Shown here: positions 56,391-64,000 of the stretch, one piece after another
How positions within the stretch are numbered: position 1 is the first letter of the stretch
Layout of the letters: each line of letters starts with the position of its first letter
NCBI GenBank assembly: GCA_900095095.1
Contig: FMBT01000451.1
Location: forward strand, 33,488 to 97,487
Source: Fragilariopsis cylindrus CCMP1102
Taxonomy: Eukaryota; Bacillariophyta; Bacillariophyceae; Bacillariales; Bacillariaceae
Direction of reading: 5' to 3'
DNA length: 64,000 nt
Position numbers and translations under genes: made by a program
Notes under the pieces: generated by a model
What the model saw: the letters and a program-made list of their open reading frames with translations, nothing else
Database searches by the model: none
Told to the model about the DNA's origin: nothing

Positions 56391-59300
56391 CTAGGAAGTC
56401 CTTGAAAATGGATCAAAAGAATTAGCTGGATTTAGATTCATTTGGTGGGTTTGATGCTGCTGCTGTAAATGCTGTTGGTGTAGTTGATTCTGCTGTAATT
56501 GCTGTTGCTGTATTTGCTGCTGCTGCTGATGTAACTGTTGCTGTATTTGCTGTTGCATGTGCTGCTGTTGTAATGGGCCTCCGGAAAATTGTTGACTCTG
56601 CAAGGCATTTCCTTGATGTTGGTGTGGGTAAGTATTTGCCCATTGGCCACCAATATTCGCTACTATCTGTTGCTGCACTCCACCTGTCAGCTGGTCAAAC
56701 ATGATCGGTTCTTGTCGTGGGACAACCATAAATTGTTGATGCTGCAATCCGTGGTACCCGTTCGCGACAAGCGTTTGTTTTCCAGGGGCAGGTGACGGGT
56801 GTTGGTCAATCGTTCCTTCAGTAGCTCGTATGGTAGATGGTGCCATTCCAAGCACAACAAACGGATCTTGACTTACGAATGTGTTCCCCATTTCAGACAT
56901 TGGGTTCATACTATCAGATGTGAGAGAACGTTTGATAGGCAATGCCTCAAGCGAAGGAGGTGTGGGAAATGAGATGACTGGCACCGTTGATTTCAGTGGA
57001 TCAAAATCGTGGAGACTTTGACTGTGTTTGTGGCCAGTAGGTTTCGGTGTATTCTTGGGCGGTCGAAGAGGAGGTATGAACGGCGGTGCCCCTGCCGAAG
57101 TCGTCCGACTTCTTACCTCAATTTCATTTCCACCACCGTTGATTCTATTCAAATTCGGGCGAGTTGTTGTATCAGGTGCATTCTTCGATTCATTTTTCTC
57201 TTTTTGATTGGTTATAAAAAGTTTTGATTTTTGTGGTACTGGTGACGACGGCAACATCGCTGTAGAAGTATGAGATATTGAGTTTCCTGTTACCGCATTT
57301 GCATCACTCGCGATTGTGTCTCTTATTGGCGAGGATCCATTCACTGTAGTGATTTTTTTGTTACAAGTTTCATTTTTTCAGGAGACTTACTTGTAACGGT
57401 ACAACTGACGTTTCCGTTACGTAATTTCTCGGAGTTTGATTCAGTATCTTGACGTGGGCCTTCTTTTTCTTCTTTTGCCTTTTTTCCATTCTGCTTCCCA
57501 GCTTTTGCTGTTTCACCCTTTGCATCACGTAATTTCTTTCTGAGATCCAAGTTTCGCATCTCAACCTTCTCTCGGAGTACCTGTTCATCACGTAATTTCT
57601 TATCTAGCTCCCTATTTTTAGCCTCCAAGTCTTTATTGTTATCACGCTAAAGAAAACGAGATCAAAACATGATTCATGTGAGTATAAACATTAAAGAAAC
57701 ATACGAAAGTACAGTACACATGTAAAATCTCACCAATAGTTTCATATCCGTCTGAAGCGACTTGATGCATTGATCAGCCTCTGTCACCTCCGTTTTCATC
57801 TGTTCCATAAGGTAAAAACCTTTCCAAGTCCCACTGAGCTCCATGTGCCATTGCTACCAATAGTTTGGGGTACTTTGCCACTTCTTCCTTGGACGGTTTT
57901 CTTTTTTTTGCTCACTGTTTTTAGTTGATGTGGTGGTTGTTGCTGCTGTTTGTCTGTATTTGTGGAAGTTGGTGGCTTGAGGATCGGTGCAATTGGCAAT
58001 GAGGAATTTAGAGATGACGAACGACTGTGCATCGGCGACGGGACATTTAATTGTGAGGTTACACCCCCAGGAGTAGGAGGTGGAGTAGGCACGTTATAAG
58101 ATAGAGAAGTCGGAGGTCCATTCGTAGAAAAAGGTATCTGTTGTTGATGGAGATACTGTTGCTGGAAATCGTGCTGTATCTGAGCTACCGGAGCAACAGA
58201 TATTGGTCCTGATACCGTATATACAGATGGATCTATTGTATGTTGGACTTGTGGCAGATTTTGAACGTACTGTTGCTGATTCTGAGGATAAGATTCTACA
58301 GGGATTTGCGAAAATTGTACGTTGTTGGACGCGACATTTTGATTGTTTTGCATCGGTGCTTGGAGAACTGCTGCTGATTATCTTGGGCTGCCGACACCGG
58401 AAAATGAGTATAATTCTGTTGAACCTGTTGCTGTTGCGAGATTTCGTACACTGCTGCATGGTAGTAACAGGCTGGATCACAACCGGTTGCATAGGAATCT
58501 GAGAAACATTCGACTGTTGTATATTTTGATGGATGATAGAAACTGGCTGATTTTGTAATGGTGATACTTGTTGATGTTGCTGTTGTTGAAACTGCTGCTG
58601 CTGTTGCTGTTGTAATCGTACTGCACTGATATCATTTTCGTTTACTATCAATGCTCCTGTAGTAGCTTGGATCTGAAGGTTTGGCAGTATAGAGCCAGGG
58701 TCTTTTACATTGGTTACGAAAAATCTGCCTTTCTTTTTTACCGTTGGCGCACTTTTTCCATCAAAAGTTTGTGTGCTGCTATCCCCGCACTAGTATCCCT
58801 CGGAGGCATAGGCGATTGACTTCTAGAAGAAACACCAGCTGGCACACATTATTAGGCATAACCGGTGTCTCTTGTAACAAACTGAAGCGACCCTTCTTTT
58901 TCTTCACATAATGCATACCTCCGCTTTGTAATTTTATTATGGGTATCGCCCCAACCATCCCAATAATCTGATCTCCTGCTTCTATTTCGTTTTGATGCTT
59001 GTATTGTATCTGTTGTATATGTTGTTGTTGTTGTTGATGATGATGCTGTTGCTGCTGCTGCTGTGGTGGCTGTTGTTGTTGGGTCGTACTGTAATTATTT
59101 TGGGTACTATCATGCTGGGACGAGTCGACCGGAAGGGTTACAACACTGGGAATCTGAGGAATTTGATAATATACTGTCTGTTGTGGTTGTTGTGACCACT
59201 TGTTGCGCTTGAGTAGATTGGTCATAATTGTATGCATTTTCCTGCTTATCCGACTGTTGCGGTGGCGGCGGCTGCTGCTGCTGCTGAATTGCGGTTCCTA

Positions 59301-60049
59301 AAGTTCCGTTCTGGTTTGTGCATTGTCCTGACACGGAAGACGATTCTATTTTTTGTACATGAGATGTTTCTATATGCTGTTGATGCTGAGATGTTGATGG
59401 CAATGACCTCGTTTCAATCAGTGAAGGATCATCCTTTTCCATTCTATTCTTGGGAGCGTCGCTACGACCAACGCTACTATCGAGGGCGGAAGGAAGAGAC
59501 CCTATAGATCCCGTATCAAAAGTTGAAACAGGTGTAGATAATGCACGTGATGAGTTCTTGTCTAGTGGTTTTGGACGAGAAGTATTCAAAGACCACTTAT
59601 ATTACTTGTGGTCGTAGTATGGTTAGCATTTGAATCGCCATTAACTTTATTTGATTTTCCCGCATTTGTCGACGTCGTCGTCGTACATATAGCTACAGGA
59701 GGATCATCCCCAAGGTTTTGTGGTTCCTCCGAAATTTGATCTTCCGAAATTTCCGTTAATGATACTGTTGCCTCGCTTGACAATAGAGCCTCAGCGGTCT
59801 GAGTCTTTTGTCCACATGAATCCGAACTTGCTTCCAAAGGTTGTTCTGCTGAAGGGTATTGATGCGAATTGTTGTCGTCGGAATTAGTATTTGTCTCAAC
59901 TTTACTCACTATGAAAACGCGCTTCTTCGGTTTTTCCACTTCTATACTTTCTTCTGTTATATCCTCACCAGCTAATTTTTCTGTTGTATCATCATCCGTT
60001 CGGGAGAACCGGAGGAGCCGGATGAGAGTATCGGAATTGCAGTTCATTA
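56391..60049 (-). CDS. Q-rich coiled-coil protein with RFxV-like motifs
   Basis: This is a long gene read from ATG 60049 (MNCNSDTLIRLLRFSRTDDD) to 56391. It is mostly disordered with many CAG/CAA-coded poly-Q tracts. Basic-aromatic motifs recur: KKRVFIVSK, KKKKGRFSLL, KKKGRFFVTN and QKSKLFITN; the third is an exact RFxV, the docking motif bound by OSR1/SPAK-type CCT domains. A coiled coil lies at ~57400-57800 (KSLQTDMKLL, then DLEAKNRELDKKLRDEQVLR) and spans an 87-bp intron (57647-57733, GTGAGA ... CTTTAG). Slips at 59592, ~59170, ~58780, ~58370, 57815 and 57352 break it into several frames; most are one lost T or A. RFxV motifs plus a C-terminal coiled coil recall TSC22D-type scaffolds, but homology is not shown. 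Confidence 0.65.
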
Positions 60050-60588
60050 TTTTTAAAGAAGGTTTAACAGAATAATGATGTTCGAATTTTATGAATACAA
60101 AATAAAGTATCACGCTTCAAACTTCGGACCCGAAACTTTCTCTTCTTTAAGGCCAGTTTCGCAGAAAATGATGGGGGTAGTCTGTAACAGTTTCAAATTA
60201 CTTTACTAGTGTAGCAAGAGAATGTTATTGCATCACCTTTCGAGTGAGCAACACGATGAGAAATTCTATTTTAATTGTTCGTCTATTTTAGAGCATTTTC
60301 TCGGAAGCTTCTACTATAACTGTTACGGTAACGTGCGTTAAGTATGACTACAAGAATGTAAATGTACTACTAGTAGGAAAATTAATTTACTTTCGTCCGT
60401 ACCTCGCTTCGCTCATATCATATTTTCTCAGTCCATCCATTCATTCATTATATTCATTCACATTAACTCTTTCGAAACCAAAAAAAAAAAAAACTAAGAT
60501 AACATTGTTTATTTTCTTGTTTTAAAAGACAGCAACTCCACAAAAAGATAGCCTAACTAGCAATATAACAAAATAGAAAGATATAAAG
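60050..60588. promoter_or_regulatory. Divergent promoter region
   Basis: 539 bp between the Q-rich gene and the plus-strand basic protein, A/T-rich with a poly-A run at 60481-60493. Short CATTCATT repeats occur at 60437-60460. Confidence 0.4.
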
Positions 60589-61684
60589 ATGGCGGCTGAA
60601 TTTGACGTTTCTGGATTTTCTGCGGTGGATAAGTTCTTTGGGAACGACGAAACGAAAAATAAATCGACAATATCATCCAGTAGTGCCACGAAAGAAGGAC
60701 ACGTAGTTGGCAGTAAAGGTAAACGACGAAGAGGAGGTGTTGGTACAAGTACCGATGTTGATGATGCTTCTAAAAAGTTACTATCATCCGATGCTCTAAG
60801 CAAAAAAATATTGAATGTTGGAAGAAAAAGACGATCTCGTGAAGATAATGTTGATGACGACGAGGAGGACGAGATTATATCGACGGTGGTGATCATGGCG
60901 TTAATGACGACGACGACGAAATGATAGACGGTGGACGAACGAACATCGTAGAAAAATCAGCTTTATCAAAGAAGGGAAAGAGTGTCAGGATCATCTGATA
61001 AACTAACGAATGATCAAGCTATAGTAGGAAGCAAAAATCCAAAGAAAAAACTAGGCAAAAAGGAACGACAAAGACAAAAACAACAAGAGGAAACATCAGC
61101 AGCAGCAACACAGGTGGAAGTATTTGAACCAGTCGCTGAAAATTCAGCTCATGAACAGGACGACGAAACCAGGGATTCCGCTGCTGATGATACCAAAGAT
61201 TCTGCTGGATTAATCACTCACAACAACACCGAAAAATACCCGGGCGCCAAAAAGAAACGTAAGAAGGTACGGTCACGACAAAAGAATATTTATAAAGATA
61301 ATCGTACTAAAGATGAAAAACCTGCACATCTAACTAGGGGAAACCCTAACTACCAAGGACGACCAATGACAGAAGCTACACGTGAAAAATTGAATTTACC
61401 TCCACCCAAAAAAAATACGTCCCAGTTACAACAATAGTAGTAAGAACCAAGATATGGTAATACTTTATTTGTTATCGATCGAAGTCCAGATTCACCTGTC
61501 GTGGTGGAGGAGATGACGTTGGAGTGAAGCTGGCTATTGATGACTTTATGAATACCGACGATACAAGTCCATCAAATACAAATAAAGAGAGCAAAGACGA
61601 CGATAATAAGGACTTAAAAAAGAAGAAACGTGAAAAGTCTGGTGTGAAGAAGAATAAGAAAAATCGCTTCAAGAATTGTAGATA
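60589..61684 (+). CDS. Conserved basic nuclear protein (unknown function)
   Basis: The ATG at 60589 gives MAAEFDVSGFSAVDKFFGND, followed by a basic patch (KGKRRRGG and GRKRRSRED) and a D/E-rich stretch. Frame slips lie near 60872 and 60988. A second part (from 60990) has KNPKKKLGKKERQRQKQQEE and the most conserved-looking block KVRSRQKNIYKDNRTKDEKP followed by GRPMTEATREKLNLPPP, stopping at 61437. Beyond that, a frame at ~61515-61684 (GVKLAIDDFMNTDDTSPSNT ... KKKKREKSGVKKNKKNRF) looks like the true C-terminus after further A/T-run slips. Composition suggests a nucleolar or RNA-associated protein. I do not recognise a named family. Confidence 0.55.
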
Positions 61685-61922
61685 ATAGTATAAAATATAT
61701 AAATATACAGTAATACTATATATTGTAATATAGTATAGCATAGTATAATATAAAAATTTGAGTCAATCATTAGCATTTATACTGTAGAAGTATTTAGTAT
61801 AGAAATTACTTTTTATATCTGTTATCACAGTACATTATTCCCTTCCTATTAATTTATCCTGATTTTGATTTATTCCTTCAGCGATGGATTTGATTTCATT
61901 CATTTTCTAGTTTATTTCCAAT

Positions 61923-62496
61923 TCAATCCAAATCAGAATCATCAGAATCGGAATCATTAACAGCTTTTGTTGCCTCTAATTCTAATCGTTCTTTTAACAT
62001 ACCAACAATAGCTTTTTGTGTCCTTCGTTCTAATTTTGCTAATTTATCACTAATATCACGTTTCAAATCCCAATTAATCTTTTTAGGAGCCATACTAGTA
62101 ACTGCAACAGTAGCTGCTGCTGTTGTGTTATTGTATCTTGTTTCGCCTCTAACAATGCATTCTGAAGTGCTTTAGAGGATGATACCGGGGCCACTACTTG
62201 TGCTGCATGTGATGACGATGACGTATCGTTGTTGTCGCCCGTTTTTTGTCTCTTTGATAAGGGATCCGATGATGATTGTTCTTGATCTTGTTCTTGTTGT
62301 TGATTGTTTAAGGATTTGTCATTCGGTGCATAATTACGAAAAACAACAACCTTTTTCGTTGTTGGTACAACAAATGCTTCATCTCCATCTCCTTTGTCGT
62401 TGTTGTTGTTGTCATCGTCATCGTCATTACGCGCTTCTTTGACGCGACCGGCACGAGCTGCTAATGCCTTCAGTTTCGCTTTCCTTCATCGGCCAT
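61923..62496 (-). CDS. CCDC12: CCDC12/Cwf18 splicing factor
   Basis: The ATG at 62496 gives MADEGK, then, after adding one A at GGAAAGCG, AKLKALAARAGRVKEARN. A VVVFRNYAPNDKSL block and ALLEAKQD follow. After one further added A (TACAATAAC, ~62131) comes MAPKKINWDLKRDISDKLAK with LERRTQKAIVGMLKERLELE and an acidic tail (DSDSDDSDLD). This matches CCDC12/Cwf18 throughout: LKALRxKxGR, LRNYxP, and the diagnostic WDLKRDxxxKLxKLxRRTQxAI. The protein belongs to the U2/NTC-associated spliceosome. The length of 574 bp needs two bases to reach 192 codons, exactly the two slips. The second retrotransposon copy begins 146 bp upstream. Confidence 0.9.
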
Positions 62497-62641
62497 ATTA
62501 TTTTCGTTATATATCAACTTTTTCGAGGGGGGTCGAATAGGTACAAGTATTGTAAACACAAAGTAGCAAAGTGTTAGGTTGTGTTGTTGTTACTTCTGTC
62601 TGTCAAATCGTTGAATAATTTAAAGACCTCAAGGGAATTTC

Positions 62642-62820
62642 TTGACACGCAGGTCCAGCAAGTGCAGTGATGAATTCGCCTCCTGCGCGTACAACCTACG
62701 CGCAAGGAAGGCGGAGGCAGAGTGAAATAGTATACACCTATTACACTCTCATTCTTTGTCAGATTTGACCTATTGTCGTCGAAAAGACTCGACTGAAGTA
62801 ACCTTACTGTATATGCTTTC
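62642..62820 (+). repeat. A1 repeat of the second copy
   Basis: 179 bp, matching A1/A2 of the first copy with one extra T (CTATTGTCGTCG versus CTATGTCGTCG). Confidence 0.9.
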
Positions 62821-63151
62821 TTGGGCTACACCAACAGTAAAGAGTATCAACACACACTTCACAACAGGACACAGATCAATGGAACCACCAATTTCCGTCA
62901 AAAAACTCGACACCAGAGCCACGACGACGCGAAAATCAATACTTGGGTGGGTTGTAGACAGTACAACACAAACATTTGAACAACGACAGCGCCATAGCAC
63001 CACACTCCACAGCGGAGCAACGGTCTGCCATCGTCTTGTTCAAGAATCGACCTCCGGTCTCATAATCCTCACACCGGTACACACCGAGAGGACAACCAAA
63101 GGTGCAACGACACCATCAGCTCTCGCATCAATCACAATGCAAAAGCAGTAA
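62821..63151 (+). other. RT-like leader fragment, second copy
   Basis: Same frame as in the first copy (MEPPISVKKLDTRATTTRKS, ILGWVVDSTTQTFE), ending SITMQKQ. Its conservation in two separate insertions shows the fragment is a fixed part of this element family, not a private rearrangement. Confidence 0.75.
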
Positions 63152-64000
63152 ACAAATACGGATTCGGTCCAAATTTTTGTGACAGCGCACGCCGCGCTCA
63201 CGTCACCAAAAACCAGCCAATTGCACTTAAGGACTGCCACCGGCACGTCATTTTTAGTTTTCACTTTCACTTTACTACCACGATACGAGGAACAACGGAA
63301 ACACCACCGCACACAAGCGCGCCTTTTAGGGATCTCGACGCATACGTCGACGAACCTTCAAAACAGCCGGCACTACGGGCTATAAACACTATCAGCACGC
63401 GCCAGCCACTCATACCTTTTATCATTTACGGTTGGCTCGCCACACGCCGTCAGGCACAACTCATCGTTACGATCACCTTTTAACATGATAAGGCAAAACG
63501 CGAAACACCTTTTCGCTCACAAATCACATGTGGTTTCTCCACCTGCTACCACGGGAAAGAGACAATGCCGGAATCAAACTTCCATTCCAACGCTCGACAC
63601 CAGCGTACGATAAATTCAACGCCACCGTACAAATTCAACGCCGGAGTGAATCCTTATATGCCGCTTATTTCAAATTCACGAATGTTCTAAGTACAACAAC
63701 ATTGCAACAAAATTTGCTACAACCATATAGGGAACGAGCACCTTTCTGTGCACTCTCGACTCCGTCACAGGTTACATACGAACCAACGGTAGCGTCAAAA
63801 CGCATTAGATCACGCAAACGGAACCAACGCTTCCGTTAGAGCTATATTTCCTTGCCCTAACGCTCAAATGAACAACATTTGACAAAGATTTACTTAAAAT
63901 ATTCTTTTACACTCTAGTATTCCACCGAAATTTTACTTGTATTTACGTTAATCTACACGACTTTTCAAGCATTTCCGTCGTTCATTTCAAACCTATTAAA

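Larger units (their letters stand above)
62642..64000 (+). mobile_element. Second retrotransposon copy, 5' end only, cut by window edge
   Basis: This begins TTGACACGCAGGTCCAGC and matches the complement of 55857 down to about 54500, with scattered single-base indels. It includes the A1 repeat, the RT-like leader fragment and most of the leader. The gag ORFs should lie beyond 64000. Its orientation is opposite to the first copy, and its 5' end faces the CCDC12 promoter. Confidence 0.92.

Noticed and set aside
1-64000. tRNA, rRNA, snRNA genes or CRISPR arrays
   Set aside because: I looked for B-box-like GGTTCGAATCC patterns and regular spaced repeats in the gaps and found none I could support; a covariance search would be decisive.

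Overview
The window is eukaryotic nuclear DNA, most likely from a diatom or a close ochrophyte relative. Genes are compact, lie on both strands and have few, short GT-AG introns (87-232 bp where resolved). Two enzymes carry a signal peptide followed by an SAF/DAF-type motif, as in the bipartite plastid presequences of diatoms (plastid CBS-NhaD antiporter, KAS II). Helicase-associated (HA) repeats, common in diatoms, are also present.

Host region, 1-45.5 kb. In order: a partial PH-like protein; Rab geranylgeranyltransferase beta (-); an HA-repeat protein running into a chromodomain protein (+); a truncated pyruvate kinase exon; a plastid CBS-NhaD Na+/H+ antiporter (-) divergent from plastid KAS II (+), with a palindromic CRE between them; RPB5; a small basic protein; LSM6; a sugar dehydrogenase-like secreted/membrane protein with a PKD domain; a 1384-residue BAR-GRAM-VASt-TM protein of sterol-transporter type; a family-16 methyltransferase; a GOST seven-TM protein with a repetitive acidic lumenal region; a PWWP-like/TFIIS-like nuclear protein; an MFS transporter; ISCA1; a SAPS-family PP6/SIT4 regulatory subunit; a CRT-like transporter; a RAB5IF/OPTI homologue; and a DUF2236/MpaB-Lcp oxygenase-like protein.

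Mobile region, 45.5-55.9 kb. A complete 10.3-kb tyrosine-recombinase retrotransposon lies on the minus strand. It has split direct repeats in the order A1 - ORFs - B1 A2 B2 (A = 178 bp, B = 298 bp), which is the PAT/Ngaro plan of DIRS-like elements. It encodes two gag-like ORFs (one with a CCCH-type knuckle), RT-RNase H-tyrosine recombinase as one pol frame after correcting single-base slips, and a further ORF of unknown function. Its leader carries a fragment resembling its own RT connection region. The 5' 1.36 kb of a second copy, on the plus strand, runs off the right edge (62.6-64 kb).

Between the two copies lie a Q-rich coiled-coil protein with an RFxV-like motif (-), a conserved basic nuclear protein (+) and the CCDC12/Cwf18 splicing factor (-).

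A recurring feature is that conserved genes and the retroelement are broken by single-base losses in A/T runs, at more than 20 sites. In nearly every case adding one A or T restores the family alignment. The simplest reading is residual homopolymer error in the assembly. Coordinates below therefore span whole genes across these slips.
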